From: Candidatus Omnitrophota bacterium
GTDB taxonomy: Bacteria; Omnitrophota; Gorgyraeia; Zapsychrales; Fredricksoniimonadaceae
Length of the DNA stretch: 45,107 nt
Assembly (NCBI GenBank): GCA_015233165.1
Contig: JADFYF010000004.1
Coordinates: 1 to 45,107, forward strand
Reading direction: 5' to 3'
The notes beneath the pieces were generated by a model, which was not told the DNA's origin, did no database searches, and saw only the letters and a list, made by a program, of their open reading frames with translations. The translations under genes were made by a program, and so were the position numbers. Positions 34,839 to 45,107 of this stretch are shown piece by piece. Every line of letters starts with the position of its first letter. The stretch's first letter is position 1.

Positions 34839-36823
34839 ATCTTTTTGCGGTACTCTTCTACCATTCTTTGCGTATTAAAGAACGCTGCTCGACGAATACA
34901 GTTGATCATCTTATCAATCCACGGATTATGGATATCAATGGTTCCACCCTTATTCATTTGATAATACATGGTCGTTGCTTCTTTTAATGTCTTTACTAAA
35001 GCCGCGGAATCCGCATCTAAACGCAAATCAGACTCACTGCCGATTTCATTACCGTGATGTTCATATCCAAAAATCCAACCCACATTATCCTTCTCGGCTT
35101 CCACCACCCAACCATCTAAGGTGGACATTTGAACGACACCATTGAGGATAGCCTTCATCCCGCTGGTTCCAGAGGCTTCAAAAGGAGGTAAGGGATTATT
35201 CAGCCAGACGTCGACGGAATTCGTTAACAGCTTTCCAAAATAGGTATCATAGTTCTCTAAAATAAGAACCTTGATCACCTTGTAATGCTCATTGAGACGA
35301 TCAATGTGGGTCAAAATATCCTGAATATGGGCGGCTCCAATATTGTCATTGGGATGAGACTTACCGGCAAAGATAATCTGCAAAGGCCCCACCTTGTACG
35401 CCAAATCCAACACCTCTTCAATGCGATGGAATAACAGCGACGGACGTTTGTAGCCAGTGATGCGTCGAGCCCAGCACAGAGTCAAAACATCTTCTTCCAA
35501 CTTCCAAGGTTTGATAACATTAAAGAAAGACCGCTTGTTCACTTGATGCGCATCAAACAGGTCTTTTCTAAACGCAGGGTCTGAAGCCAGCTGCATGACA
35601 TTCGCTAAATTTTCATTATTACGACGCCAATCACCGAAAGTCTTAGAATACTTATCAAATAAATCAGCAAAACTTGCGGAAAGCCAGGTGTGAAGATGGA
35701 TGCCGTTGGTAATCGCATCAATATCCTTGGCAAACTCAGGAAACTGCAGACGCATAATTTCGCCATGCTTTTGGGCGACCGCGTTAGTGTGACGGCAATT
35801 ATCCAGACAGATATGGGTCAGATTAACATTGTCCGACGCTGCTGTTTCCTTACCAAACTTCTTCATGGCATCAACATAATCATCAGGAAAGATATTTTCG
35901 ATATCATGGATGCCAAAACGATCATGCCCAGCCGCCACCGGGGTATGACAGGTATAAACAAATTTCTTTTTCTCAACTTCGAACTTAGTCTTATCCTTGA
36001 GACTGATATATTTCTCAACCAAGGCAAAAGCCGCATGCCCTTCATTAAGATGATACGTATTCACATTTAATTTTAAATTTTCAACAGCCTTCATCCCCCC
36101 AATACCGAGAATGGAGCGCTGAAAAATGCGCCAGGACACCGCGTCGCTGCGATACAACTGATCCGTTAAACATTTAAAATGTTCATTATTCTCAGGAAGA
36201 TTCGAATCCAATAAAACTAAAGGAACAACATGTTTCTTATCATACGAATAAACATAATACTTCCAAAGACGAAGGGTTAGGTCTCCTTCCTTGGTTTTCA
36301 TAACAACACGATTCTTTAGGGGAACAAGTCCTGGATAGGTATGGGGGTCCCAATATAACTCTTCAGGAACCTGACCATGCTTGTACCAAAAATTCTGTTT
36401 AAAATATCCCTTATTCCATAAAATTCCCAAGGCACATACGGAAATACCAAGATCCGAAATACTTTTGACAGTATCACCGGCTAAGACCCCTAATCCTCCA
36501 CTGTAAATGGGAATGTCGAGCATCTTATCAATGTTGATCTTAAATACGTAATCCGAAAGCCAATAATTTGAGAAAACCTCATGATTATAAAACTTATTCT
36601 TCTCGCTGACAGGTTTACCAGGATTAAAGGAATTGTAAATACTAGGAGCCAAACCATACTCCATCGAAAAATAGGCTACGGACTTTTCTTTAGGAGCCAT
36701 CAACCTATGTTCCGCTTCTAATAACGGAGCTATCGGAAAACCAAAATAGTGAGTCGGTGTAATATCCTTAGAATAGTTAGCGTCAAAATTCTCTATGTTT
36801 CCAATAAACTGTTCGTAAGTCAT
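34829..36823 (-). CDS. Glycogen/alpha-glucan phosphorylase family (GT35)
   Basis: [59 protein letters not shown]. Confidence 0.9.
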   Translation of the reverse strand: MTYEQFIGNIENFDANYSKDITPTHYFGFPIAPLLEAEHRLMAPKEKSVAYFSMEYGLAPSIYNSFNPGKPVSEKNKFYNHEVFSNYWLSDYVFKINIDKMLDIPIYSGGLGVLAGDTVKSISDLGISVCALGILWNKGYFKQNFWYKHGQVPEELYWDPHTYPGLVPLKNRVVMKTKEGDLTLRLWKYYVYSYDKKHVVPLVLLDSNLPENNEHFKCLTDQLYRSDAVSWRIFQRSILGIGGMKAVENLKLNVNTYHLNEGHAAFALVEKYISLKDKTKFEVEKKKFVYTCHTPVAAGHDRFGIHDIENIFPDDYVDAMKKFGKETAASDNVNLTHICLDNCRHTNAVAQKHGEIMRLQFPEFAKDIDAITNGIHLHTWLSASFADLFDKYSKTFGDWRRNNENLANVMQLASDPAFRKDLFDAHQVNKRSFFNVIKPWKLEEDVLTLCWARRITGYKRPSLLFHRIEEVLDLAYKVGPLQIIFAGKSHPNDNIGAAHIQDILTHIDRLNEHYKVIKVLILENYDTYFGKLLTNSVDVWLNNPLPPFEASGTSGMKAILNGVVQMSTLDGWVVEAEKDNVGWIFGYEHHGNEIGSESDLRLDADSAALVKTLKEATTMYYQMNKGGTIDIHNPWIDKMINCIRRAAFFNTQRMVEEYRKKMWS

Positions 36824-36862
36824 AGGGCCCCTTGATTAATAATTTAGAAAGTAATGACAAGC

Positions 36863-36868
36863 ATTATA
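36863..36868 (-). promoter_or_regulatory. Candidate -10 element (TGTTATAATG) upstream of the phosphorylase gene
   Basis: Minus-strand TATAAT about 40 nt upstream of ATG at 36823; no good -35 box seen. Confidence 0.3.
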
Positions 36869-36909
36869 ACAAAAGTTTATACGCCAGCCTCTTTAGATTT
36901 ATATTTTTC

Positions 36910-38508
36910 CTACTGCCTTGCCGAAGCCGCCATCGCCTGCTGCTTTAAAAAGGTTAACGATTGGCCTATATCATAAATACGAATCTGCCCATAACCTTCC
37001 TGTGAGGCCACCCTTAAGAAGCGCAACGATTGAGAAAGATTTTGATTATGATCGAGAACAAATCGTTTCAATGACAGCGGACTTAGATGATTGAATACGG
37101 CCAGTGGCTTGACATGATCATGAATATTTTGCAAGAAATCAATCAATGGAGGACTAAAGCGCTGTTCATCCTTGGTCCAGGAAATATAGGCCTGAGGATC
37201 TAAAATTAAATACCGATAACCTTTTTCATACAGCGCAATGAAGTCTGACAAATTCTTAGGACATTCTTGAACCTGATTCTCATGAGGAACATAAAGTTGC
37301 TCGACCAAAGGTTGAGTAGAAAGAATCCCCGCCTGAGGATCATGTCCTAGAATCAGGCCCACGGCCTGCGCGTAATTAGTCTGAGCACCTGCCAGCCTTA
37401 CGGATTCAATCGTCATCATAAGACAAGCCAATATAATCACCCCGACTATATAAGCTTTTTTATTAAACACATTTAAACAATAATCTACCGACACCGCCGC
37501 TGCCACTGCCATCAGAGGAAGGACCACACAAAGGTATCGGGCCCCCTTCTCCGCCGCAAAAGAAAACCCTGCCATCTGAAGCAAAACTAATAAAAACGGC
37601 AGAATCAAACCCCATTGTTTCTTCATCACCAGATAAATATTCGACCAGAAAATCAACGCAAATAAGAAACCTTCCAGCAAAAAGACATAGGTCGGATAGG
37701 ATAGAAAATTCATCAAACTTCTTTGTCCTTCTGCCTCAGAGGCCTGATGCGTCATCCAACCGAAGGTCACATAACGGTTAATGCCGCCATATAAGGACCC
37801 CACCACAAAAACAATCACGGCAAAAACACCAATCCCAATCGTCAGCCTTTTCCAATCCATAACCTCCTTATTTCTTCTAGACTCAAAGACGTCAATAGCG
37901 ACTAAAAAGATAGGGCTAATAATCATTCGGTAATTCGTCAGAAATACACAGGCCAAAAGGGTTGCTGCAACAGCAGGACTCCACTTCTGTGTTCTATAAA
38001 TCAAATACACAAACAACGCTGATAAAAACAGCAAGGTGCTCAAAGATTCCTGCATACCCAGCCTCGAATAAAACACATGACTCGGCAAAAGGCTTAAGAA
38101 AACCGCACTTAACAGCGCAACTCTTTGGGATTGAAAATACCGACGAGCAAAAAGATAGGTTAAAGCAACACTAGCCACTCCCGCCACAGCAGAAACAATA
38201 CGGGCAAAATACCAGGCCTCTGGTCCTAAAATAAAAACCCTTAAATTAAGAAGAAAGAACCACAGCGCCTTAGCTGTTGTCAGGGCCGTCTTAAACATGA
38301 GGCCAAGGATGGTGAAAAGCTCGTTGAGATCCTTAGGAAGATTAGCCCCGACCAAGTCCAGGAACTTGCGGTTATACCCTAAATACATCCCTTCATCGTA
38401 AAAGAAAAATTGATTGTTAGTGATGGCCCAAAATCGCAACAATACCCCTGTTCCCAAGGCGATCAGGATCAAGGACCATAACCAAGTTTGTATTTGGGGT
38501 TTATTCAT
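36910..38508 (-). CDS. GT39/PMT-type membrane glycosyltransferase
   Basis: Multi-TM; FFYDEGMYLGYNRKF, ARIVSAVAGVASVALTYLFARRYF, FLSLLPSHVFYSRLGMQE. Confidence 0.8.
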   Translation of the reverse strand: MNKPQIQTWLWSLILIALGTGVLLRFWAITNNQFFFYDEGMYLGYNRKFLDLVGANLPKDLNELFTILGLMFKTALTTAKALWFFLLNLRVFILGPEAWYFARIVSAVAGVASVALTYLFARRYFQSQRVALLSAVFLSLLPSHVFYSRLGMQESLSTLLFLSALFVYLIYRTQKWSPAVAATLLACVFLTNYRMIISPIFLVAIDVFESRRNKEVMDWKRLTIGIGVFAVIVFVVGSLYGGINRYVTFGWMTHQASEAEGQRSLMNFLSYPTYVFLLEGFLFALIFWSNIYLVMKKQWGLILPFLLVLLQMAGFSFAAEKGARYLCVVLPLMAVAAAVSVDYCLNVFNKKAYIVGVIILACLMMTIESVRLAGAQTNYAQAVGLILGHDPQAGILSTQPLVEQLYVPHENQVQECPKNLSDFIALYEKGYRYLILDPQAYISWTKDEQRFSPPLIDFLQNIHDHVKPLAVFNHLSPLSLKRFVLDHNQNLSQSLRFLRVASQEGYGQIRIYDIGQSLTFLKQQAMAASARQ

Positions 38509-38519
38509 GATAATAACTT

Positions 38520-38918
38520 TTATTTAGAAATCCAGCGACCATCTTCAGTTTGAATCTTATCGCCGCTTTCGGCCTTATCCGCCTGAACCTGGGCAAAGGC
38601 TGCTTCAATAGTAGACAAGGCTTCTTCTAATCCATTTTGTTGGGCAATAGTTTTATAAATCGTCTTACGATCATGATTCTCGGCGGCAGCAATAACCTTC
38701 CCGCTGCTTTTTAAAGCTTCCACATAACCATGGTTATTTTCACCAATGGCACCTGAAGCCTTCAGGGCGCGTAAGTCACTAAAACGCTCCTTACGAGCAT
38801 CCAACGCCTCCCTAACGGCCGGTGTCATCGTCTTAATCGAATACTTACCATGAGCTAAGACCAAGCTTGAACCCATTGCCACCATCACCACCATCATCCA
38901 TACCATTTTTTTCAACAT
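38520..38918 (-). CDS. YdbL-like (DUF1318) protein
   Basis: Signal peptide; VREALDARKERFSDLRALKASGAIGENNHGYVE. Confidence 0.8.
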   Translation of the reverse strand: MLKKMVWMMVVMVAMGSSLVLAHGKYSIKTMTPAVREALDARKERFSDLRALKASGAIGENNHGYVEALKSSGKVIAAAENHDRKTIYKTIAQQNGLEEALSTIEAAFAQVQADKAESGDKIQTEDGRWISK

Positions 38919-38944
38919 ATATCCTCCTTAAATAAGATCTTAAA

Positions 38945-39211
38945 TTATTTTGATTGAGAGTTCTTCGCTACAGGGACCTTGTCTTCCTTCCCGCTGACAT
39001 AATCTTCAATATTCGACGCTGTATCCTTCAAGCCTTTGATATCGATAGTGACATGGGCTTCAATGGTGATAGGTCGATTAGGATCCCCAACAGCCTTGAC
39101 CGTACACCCGCTGGCAAGAACTAACATTAAACACCATAGGAATCGTACAAACATGACATGCCCCCTTATTTTTATTCCCTCCCCCATCAAAATTGTGGGG
39201 AGGGGAATCAA
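38945..39211 (-). CDS. YnbE-like small lipoprotein
   Basis: Lipobox LVLASGC; PNRPITIEAHVTIDIKGLKD; upstream of ydbL-like gene. Confidence 0.72.
   Translation of the reverse strand: MIPLPTILMGEGIKIRGHVMFVRFLWCLMLVLASGCTVKAVGDPNRPITIEAHVTIDIKGLKDTASNIEDYVSGKEDKVPVAKNSQSK
39174..39208. repeat. Partial GC-rich hairpin resembling repeat family 2
   Basis: TTCCCTCCCCCATCAAAATTGTGGGGAGGGGAA; overlaps the predicted start of the YnbE-like ORF. Confidence 0.55.
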
Positions 39212-39217
39212 ACTATC

Positions 39218-40222
39218 TTACTGATGCAAGTAACCCATCAATCCGCTAATTCCACCCTCAACATTAATGTCAAATTTTACGTCTAGATTCAGATTTAGCG
39301 AAGAAGTATTTAAGATAATCTCAGACGATATCTTCTCAGGAGTTATGCTGATAATACGCGCCTGCGCCTTGCTTAAAGTCACATCCGCGTCTTTACGAAT
39401 CAAGTCCTCTACCTGCTTACGTTGAGGCACATATTGGGCCAGGTATCGTAGTAAAGATGCCTTCATACTTCCACCCGCTGGAGCCGCTAGATGCGCTTCA
39501 ACAAGAAGTCCCTGGTTTCTTAAGTTCTTCATATTCATATCCCCATCGACAACAGCTGTCAATTGTTCAAAAACTGGACGTCCTTCAGCAATAATCGCAG
39601 AGTCAATACCCTTTAATTGAATATTCAGATAATAGGACAAGTCCTTGTGATCAATGGCCGCTCCTCTAAAAAGCATGCTACCCCCATAAAGGTTCCCCTG
39701 ACCATTGATTAAAACCAAAAAGCCTTTCTGGTAATCCATCTGAGCCACTATATCTCTGATAATATACCGATTCCAGTCGATAACAGAGGCAGACAATGTA
39801 ATCTGTGAATTCAAATATCGAAGACTTTCAAACCTCGTTTTAATCTGTGCATCTGCATGAAGAAGCTTTAACTGATCCGAGACAACATCTAAACCCTTAA
39901 TACGAACAAACCAGGATCCATCCGGACCCTCTTTAAAATACCTCGTCTCTACAACTTCTGTCGATACCAAATACGATACGCCTTTAATCTGGCATTGAAT
40001 CCGCAGTTGAGTCAGACTCACTCTATCCCAGGCATACCAATGAACCTTTTCGATAGTGATTTCTTTAAAGACAAGTCCTGAGGAACCTTTGTTTAAAAAG
40101 AATAAGGCCGTATTTGCCAGATATTTAGGTTGAGTTAAAACACAGGCCAGCGTTGAAATGGCCGTTAGGAAGACAAGAATAACAACAACTAAGATTATTT
40201 TTGCAACGTTTTTGGTTGGCAT
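39218..40222 (-). CDS. Short YdbH-like (AsmA-like superfamily) membrane-anchored protein
   Basis: N-terminal TM; beta-rich body; position upstream of YnbE/YdbL-like genes. Confidence 0.6.
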   Translation of the reverse strand: MPTKNVAKIILVVVILVFLTAISTLACVLTQPKYLANTALFFLNKGSSGLVFKEITIEKVHWYAWDRVSLTQLRIQCQIKGVSYLVSTEVVETRYFKEGPDGSWFVRIKGLDVVSDQLKLLHADAQIKTRFESLRYLNSQITLSASVIDWNRYIIRDIVAQMDYQKGFLVLINGQGNLYGGSMLFRGAAIDHKDLSYYLNIQLKGIDSAIIAEGRPVFEQLTAVVDGDMNMKNLRNQGLLVEAHLAAPAGGSMKASLLRYLAQYVPQRKQVEDLIRKDADVTLSKAQARIISITPEKISSEIILNTSSLNLNLDVKFDINVEGGISGLMGYLHQ

Positions 40223-41061
40223 AAGATAGAAGTCATCACTGTTACAGTTAACGTTAAGATAATAAACCCAAGAGTGACAACAACGGGGATGTGAATGTAA
40301 TTCTCCATCACCATTTTAAATCCAACAAAGGTCAGGATAATACCTAAACCGTAATGCAGATGATGCAACACCTTCATAAAGTTAGCTAAAGCAAAATACA
40401 TCGCCCGAAGTCCCAAGATGGCAAAGATATTCGATGAATAGGCAATAAAGGAATTCTTGGTAATTGACAAGACAGCCGGAATAGAGTCAATGGCAAAGAT
40501 CAGATCCGTGGTCTCAATCACAATTAAAACAATCAGGAACTTAGGAAGATTCTTTCCAACCAATTTAAGAATAAAACTATCTTCCGGATGAATCTCCTCG
40601 TCCTGCTTAAAGAATAACTTAATCCCCGTAAATAACAGAACACATCCAAAAACATAAATCATCCAATGAAAATGATTCATCAAACCAATGCCGGATAAAA
40701 TAAAGACCGCCCTCATGACCTGAGCACTGATAACCCCCCACAATAAAATACGCTGCTGCTCTAATGGAGCCACCTTGAAATGGGCAAAAATTAACAAGAA
40801 AACAAAGATATTATCCACGCTTAAGGACTGCTCAACCACATAGGCTGTCAGAAACTCCAAGGACAATTGATTGCCTAAATAGAAATACACACCTAGGTTA
40901 AACACCAAGGCCAAGGAAAGCCAAAATGCGGTCATCCCAAGCGCCCGACGAAAACTCATCTCTTTCCCCTTAGGATTAATCACTAAGGCATCTAAACAAA
41001 TCAACGCTAATATCCCAACATTAAAGGCGATCCAAACCATCGGTGAAATGGATGTTGTCAT
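40195..41061 (-). CDS. TerC-family integral membrane protein
   Basis: EQSLSVDNIFVFLLIFAHFKV, ETTDLIFAIDSIPAVLSITKNSFIAYSSNIFAILGLRAMYF. Confidence 0.93.
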   Translation of the reverse strand: MTTSISPMVWIAFNVGILALICLDALVINPKGKEMSFRRALGMTAFWLSLALVFNLGVYFYLGNQLSLEFLTAYVVEQSLSVDNIFVFLLIFAHFKVAPLEQQRILLWGVISAQVMRAVFILSGIGLMNHFHWMIYVFGCVLLFTGIKLFFKQDEEIHPEDSFILKLVGKNLPKFLIVLIVIETTDLIFAIDSIPAVLSITKNSFIAYSSNIFAILGLRAMYFALANFMKVLHHLHYGLGIILTFVGFKMVMENYIHIPVVVTLGFIILTLTVTVMTSILCQPKTLQK

Positions 41062-41513
41062 CGATTAAACTCTCCCGATTTCCCACCACTCTTGTGGACT
41101 AAATGTATATTTGAAATGATCATATCCTGCCCCATCCATTTGGTCATATCATAAATTGTCAGACACGCAGCTGATACGGCTGCTAACGCTTCCATTTCAA
41201 CGCCTGTTTTGCCAAAACACAACACTTCCGCAGTAACCCCAATGGATTTCTTTGACACATTCTTATCAAGACTCACGCACACCTTCTGCAGCATCAAAGG
41301 ATGGCATAAAGGAATCATCGAGGAGGTGGACTTGGCGGCCATAATCCCTGCAATCCTGGCTGTTTCAAAAACGTCTCCTTTAGGTGAACCTTCCTTCATA
41401 AGAATATTAAAAGCTTTCGCTTGAAATGAAATTGTTCCCCTGGCAACAGCTCTTCTTTGGCTCATCGTCTTATCACTGATATCCACCATCCCTGCACATG
41501 ACTTATTTTTCAT
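41058..41513 (-). CDS. moaC: Cyclic pyranopterin monophosphate synthase MoaC
   Basis: [51 protein letters not shown]. Confidence 0.94.
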   Translation of the reverse strand: MKNKSCAGMVDISDKTMSQRRAVARGTISFQAKAFNILMKEGSPKGDVFETARIAGIMAAKSTSSMIPLCHPLMLQKVCVSLDKNVSKKSIGVTAEVLCFGKTGVEMEALAAVSAACLTIYDMTKWMGQDMIISNIHLVHKSGGKSGEFNR

Positions 41514-41868
41514 AATTCGTCTTCCTGCGATTATCCTTCTTTGAAGAATGTTTCTTCTTAGCTTCCAACATTCGCTCCTTCGCCGGCATGGAACGTTTGC
41601 GATTTTGTCGACGAAACTTTTCTTTACGCTGTTTTAACGCCTGTAATTCCTGTTCATATTTCTCATCTAAAGTTTTCTCCAGCAAATCCCAGGCTTCCTG
41701 CCGGTTCAAAAGCTGACTGCGATGCTTTTGGCATTTAATTCTGATACCTGTCGGCGCATGACACAGCTCAACACAGGTCGACACCTTGTTCACATTCTGG
41801 CCACCAGGGCCGGAGGCTCGAACAAAGGATTCAACTACGTCTTCTTTACGTAAAGGATAGCGGCCCAT
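41503..41868 (-). CDS. Small GGQ-motif release-factor-like protein (ArfB/RF-H-like)
   Basis: [23 protein letters not shown]; basic C-terminal tail. Confidence 0.88.
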   Translation of the reverse strand: MGRYPLRKEDVVESFVRASGPGGQNVNKVSTCVELCHAPTGIRIKCQKHRSQLLNRQEAWDLLEKTLDEKYEQELQALKQRKEKFRRQNRKRSMPAKERMLEAKKKHSSKKDNRRKTNYEK

Positions 41869-42707
41869 TCTTTCCCCCTGCTGACCTTGCGGCAGATTAA
41901 AGGCTGATCTTTAAAACCTTCCTTCAGCCTACTTAGATTATCCAACGAAATACCACTGACCATCAAAAGCCCGTCGGGCTTAACAAGATTCACAATTCTC
42001 TTTCGATCCTTCAACAAATCATCCGTAATCAAATTAGCCGCCACCATCTGATACTTCTCTTTAACAGGCAAACGGCCGATATCACTTAAAACAATCTTCG
42101 CCTTAAGACCATTGACCTTAAGATTACTTCGAGTCGCTTGAATACTCAGCGGGCTGATATCCATCGCCGTCACCCTCTGGGCTCCATGCTTAAGCGCGGC
42201 CAAGGTCAAAATGCCCGTCCCGGTACCCACATCTAAGAATGAACTCAAATGAGAACGATTGTCTTCGATCAGTTGAGCAATCAACTGGGTTGTTTCATGC
42301 ATCCCCGTCCCAAAAGACATCAAGGTGTCTAAGAAAATAACCTGTTTAGATGTTTTGTATTTTCCCTTATACCAATAAGGCACAACATCGATGGTCTTGG
42401 TCAGAGATAAAGGTTTCCACTGGGTCTTCCAGAGCGTCAACCATTGGGCGGGTTTTAAAATTCTGGAAGATGTTTTAATGTTAGGTAGACTCAACCGACT
42501 GAAATTCTTCTTGAGAATTTCTATTTTGGTCTTCTCTGGCGTAAAAACCTTCAGGGTCCAAAGCTTGTTCTGAAAGGTTTCACTGATATCATCCGTCTTA
42601 AAACCCATGGTTTCTAAAACTAAACGTGGTAAGGCTAAGGCTTCTTCTTGTGAAGAAGAAATGGAATACTCCAACAGCAGCGAGGGGATTTGTTCGTAAA
42701 GGATCAT
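41835..42707 (-). CDS. prmA: Ribosomal protein L11 methyltransferase-like (PrmA)
   Basis: [56 protein letters not shown]. Confidence 0.85.
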   Translation of the reverse strand: MILYEQIPSLLLEYSISSSQEEALALPRLVLETMGFKTDDISETFQNKLWTLKVFTPEKTKIEILKKNFSRLSLPNIKTSSRILKPAQWLTLWKTQWKPLSLTKTIDVVPYWYKGKYKTSKQVIFLDTLMSFGTGMHETTQLIAQLIEDNRSHLSSFLDVGTGTGILTLAALKHGAQRVTAMDISPLSIQATRSNLKVNGLKAKIVLSDIGRLPVKEKYQMVAANLITDDLLKDRKRIVNLVKPDGLLMVSGISLDNLSRLKEGFKDQPLICRKVSRGKEWAAILYVKKT

Positions 42708-43603
42708 GCCTGTGACATAACGATCTGATTACCTCCTTTAAGCTTGGACTCATACAAACCCTTATCCGCATGATTAATAATATCTTTAACAGAATCCAAA
42801 CTATTCATAGGAAATCCACTGATCCCTATACTAAAGGTAATTCTAACCTCCTTCTTATCAGATTTAATTAAGGAGTACTCCTTGACTAAATGATCATGGA
42901 TACGTTTGGCGGGTGTCCATGATTCAGAAAGGGGCGTTTCTGTCATAATCACCAAGAACTCATCTCCTCCGTAACGTCCCACAATATCTGTTTCACGGGT
43001 ATTTGTTCTCAAGGTATTAGCGATTCTCTTTAAAAGCCTATCTCCTTCTAAATGTCCATATTGATCATTCACCGCTTTAAAATTATCCACATCAAACATA
43101 AAACACGACAAAGGCAGGTGATACCGTTTGGCCCTAATAAATTCTTCTTTAAACCGTTCTAGAATAGTTTTATGATTCAGGATTCCCGTCAGCCCATCCA
43201 TCTGAGCTAACTTCAACAACCTTTTTTCTTTTAACCTGTGTTTTGTAATATCTTCCAGGGTCAAAACAACCTGTGTCTGTTCAAACTTACGGGCCTTGAC
43301 GATCAAATAAACAACAGCCCCCTTAGGATTTCTGGCTTTGACTTCAATTTCAAAAGAATCCCGGCCTGCAAAAGTCTCTTCAGAAAATTTACTAAAAAGA
43401 AATTTATGCTTATCTGACATCGAAAGAACGTTTCTGACCTTTAGTAAATTTAAAGCGGCCTTGTTAGCGTTTAATACGCCCTTGGAAGGCCAAGATAAAA
43501 TAACAATAGCTACTGGGGTAATATTAAAGATCGTACCAAAAAGATCTTCCGTACTATCCACCAACTTATATTCCAGAGCCGGTCTTCTTTTTACAATTTT
43601 CAT
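42704..43603 (-). CDS. PAS-GGDEF diguanylate cyclase
   Basis: DGLTGILNHKTILERFKEE, FDVDNFKAVNDQYGHLEGDRLL, VGRYGGDEFLVIM. Confidence 0.93.
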   Translation of the reverse strand: MKIVKRRPALEYKLVDSTEDLFGTIFNITPVAIVILSWPSKGVLNANKAALNLLKVRNVLSMSDKHKFLFSKFSEETFAGRDSFEIEVKARNPKGAVVYLIVKARKFEQTQVVLTLEDITKHRLKEKRLLKLAQMDGLTGILNHKTILERFKEEFIRAKRYHLPLSCFMFDVDNFKAVNDQYGHLEGDRLLKRIANTLRTNTRETDIVGRYGGDEFLVIMTETPLSESWTPAKRIHDHLVKEYSLIKSDKKEVRITFSIGISGFPMNSLDSVKDIINHADKGLYESKLKGGNQIVMSQA

Positions 43604-45107
43604 TGCTTAACCTCAATTAATGACGGCGCATACTCCTTAGGCGCCTCGTATCCTAATAGATTCAACAACGTCGCAGCCACATTAGCTAATCCCGGATTGG
43701 TCAGCTTAGCCATTTCATACTCGCCGCTATAACCATAATCCACAATCGCGCATGGAACAGGATTTAAAGAATGGGCCGTCGAAACCTGCTTCTTGCCATT
43801 CTTGACTGTAAACATCTCATCCGCATTCCCGTGATCTGCTAAAACAACGGCCATACCCCCTAACTCTTTCAGCACTATTAACAACTTAGCAATACATTGG
43901 TCGGTGGTTTCCACGGCAGCAATAATTGCGTCTGGAACGCCTGTATGGCCAACCATATCTCCATTAGGATAGTTCAAACGACCGAATCGATATTGCCCGC
44001 TTTTTAACATTTCGATCGCCCTATCCGTAATCTCAAAGGCCTTCATCATAGGAGCCTGATCAAAACGAATCTTGTCTGAAGGAATTTCAACATAGGTTTC
44101 CAAATCATGATTAATATAGCCACTTTTGTTTCCATTCCAGAAATAAGTGACATGACCGAATTTCTGCGTCTCTGAAATCGCGAAAGATTTAATTCCAGCG
44201 GCACACATATACGCGCCTACAGGACCATCAATTTGCGGCGGCATCACTAAATAATGCTTAGGAATATGCAGATCACCGTCATACTCCATCATCCCAGCAA
44301 AGAAAACATCAGGAACACGAACACGGTCAAACTTATCAAAATCCTTCTGTTCAAAGGCCATGGACAACTCAATCGCCCGATCGCCACGGAAATTAAAGAA
44401 GACAACTGAATCCCCGTCTTCAATCGTTCCCACCGGTGATCCGTCATCTTCGATCACAAAAGAATCTAAATACTGATCCGTACTCTTAGGATCTTCCGCG
44501 TAAAATGTTTCCACCGCCTGACGAGCAGATGAGAACCGTCGACCACGACCCAATACATGGGCCTTCCAACCACGTTCAACAATGGACCAATCCGCATTGT
44601 AACGATCCATGGTCACAATCATGCGTCCACCACCTGAGGCAATGCAATAATCAAAATATTTATGAGAAGCATTAATTTCTTTAAGAACAGCTTCCAATTT
44701 ATCAATATAGATTAACGCAGAACGTTCAAACACATCACGACCGTCTAACAAGGCATGAATACGAACACGTTTAACCCCTTCTTCAGCACAACGTTTCACC
44801 ATGGCGATCAACTGATCAATATGAGAATGAACATTCCCGTCAGAAAGTAACCCGATAAAATGAAAGATCTTATTATCCGTTTTGACACGCTCCACCAGTT
44901 TCTTCCAGGTTTCTGTCTGATAAATAGCCCCGCTATCTATCGACTTCGAAACCAGCTTAGCCCCCTGGTCAAAAATACGACCTGCCCCTAAAGCATTATG
45001 ACCAACCTCACTGTTGCCCATATCCTCATCGGAAGGCATGCCGACAGCTGTCCCATGAGCCTTTAACGGAGTATAAAACTTGGACTTCATCAACTCATCC
45101 AAACAAG
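43600..45107 (-). CDS. gpmI: 2,3-bisphosphoglycerate-independent phosphoglycerate mutase (N-terminus beyond right edge)
   Basis: MPSDEDMGNSEVGHNALGAGRIFDQGAKLV, HALLDGRDV, FNFRGDRAIELS, NYPNGDMVGHTG, LADHGNADEM; frame open to window end. Confidence 0.93.
   Translation of the reverse strand, partial: CLDELMKSKFYTPLKAHGTAVGMPSDEDMGNSEVGHNALGAGRIFDQGAKLVSKSIDSGAIYQTETWKKLVERVKTDNKIFHFIGLLSDGNVHSHIDQLIAMVKRCAEEGVKRVRIHALLDGRDVFERSALIYIDKLEAVLKEINASHKYFDYCIASGGGRMIVTMDRYNADWSIVERGWKAHVLGRGRRFSSARQAVETFYAEDPKSTDQYLDSFVIEDDGSPVGTIEDGDSVVFFNFRGDRAIELSMAFEQKDFDKFDRVRVPDVFFAGMMEYDGDLHIPKHYLVMPPQIDGPVGAYMCAAGIKSFAISETQKFGHVTYFWNGNKSGYINHDLETYVEIPSDKIRFDQAPMMKAFEITDRAIEMLKSGQYRFGRLNYPNGDMVGHTGVPDAIIAAVETTDQCIAKLLIVLKELGGMAVVLADHGNADEMFTVKNGKKQVSTAHSLNPVPCAIVDYGYSGEYEMAKLTNPGLANVAATLLNLLGYEAPKEYAPSLIEVKQ

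Noticed and set aside
41503-42707. Overlap of prmA 3' end and the GGQ gene 5' end (34 bp) as possible novel overlapping gene
   Set aside because: Compact minus-strand operon with several short overlaps; ordinary translational coupling is sufficient.
1-45107. Genomic-island signature (integrase, transposase, tRNA-flanked insertion), CRISPR array or prophage
   Set aside because: None of these were recognised; only short palindromic intergenic repeats are present.

Overview
The dominant feature is a long minus-strand magnetosome gene cluster (MGC), about 1-22.2 kb. By sequence reading it encodes MamI, MamE (HtrA-type), MamP (two PDZ plus two magnetochrome motifs), MamM, MamB, MamA, MamQ, a MamL-like protein, a PDZ-fused MamN-like permease and a stand-alone TauE/MamO-C-terminal-like permease. 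An iron module follows (FeoB variant, FecR-domain protein, DtxR-FeoA regulator), and then scaffold-like or disordered proteins. No magnetosome actin (MamK) is visible; the cluster runs off the left edge. Genes of interest in the cluster: (i) a NifX-like domain joined through an Ala/Gln repeat to one magnetochrome CXXCH motif; (ii) tandem MerR/excisionase-type regulators with a Cys-rich core; (iii) a short 'FY-x-[ST]-G' motif shared by five otherwise unrelated proteins; (iv) at least three small genes below the ORF-track cutoff, including a clear MamI. To the right, still on the minus strand, are ApbE, a TPR/ion-channel protein, a CHASE2-SpoIIE/RsbW/STAS partner-switch module, pstSCAB (pstA frameshifted at a 25-bp-period direct repeat), mlaEFD, folA, thyA, a glycogen phosphorylase-type enzyme, a GT39-like protein, ydbH-ynbE-ydbL-like genes, terC, moaC, a GGQ release-factor-like protein, prmA, a GGDEF protein and partial gpmI. 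Two intergenic palindromic repeat families lie between mam genes and create false N-terminal extensions in several ORF calls. No tRNA, rRNA, CRISPR, transposase or integrase was recognised. Everything is from reading the sequence; no searches were run. The host phylum cannot be decided from the window; a deep-branching lineage such as Omnitrophota or Nitrospirota is only a guess.
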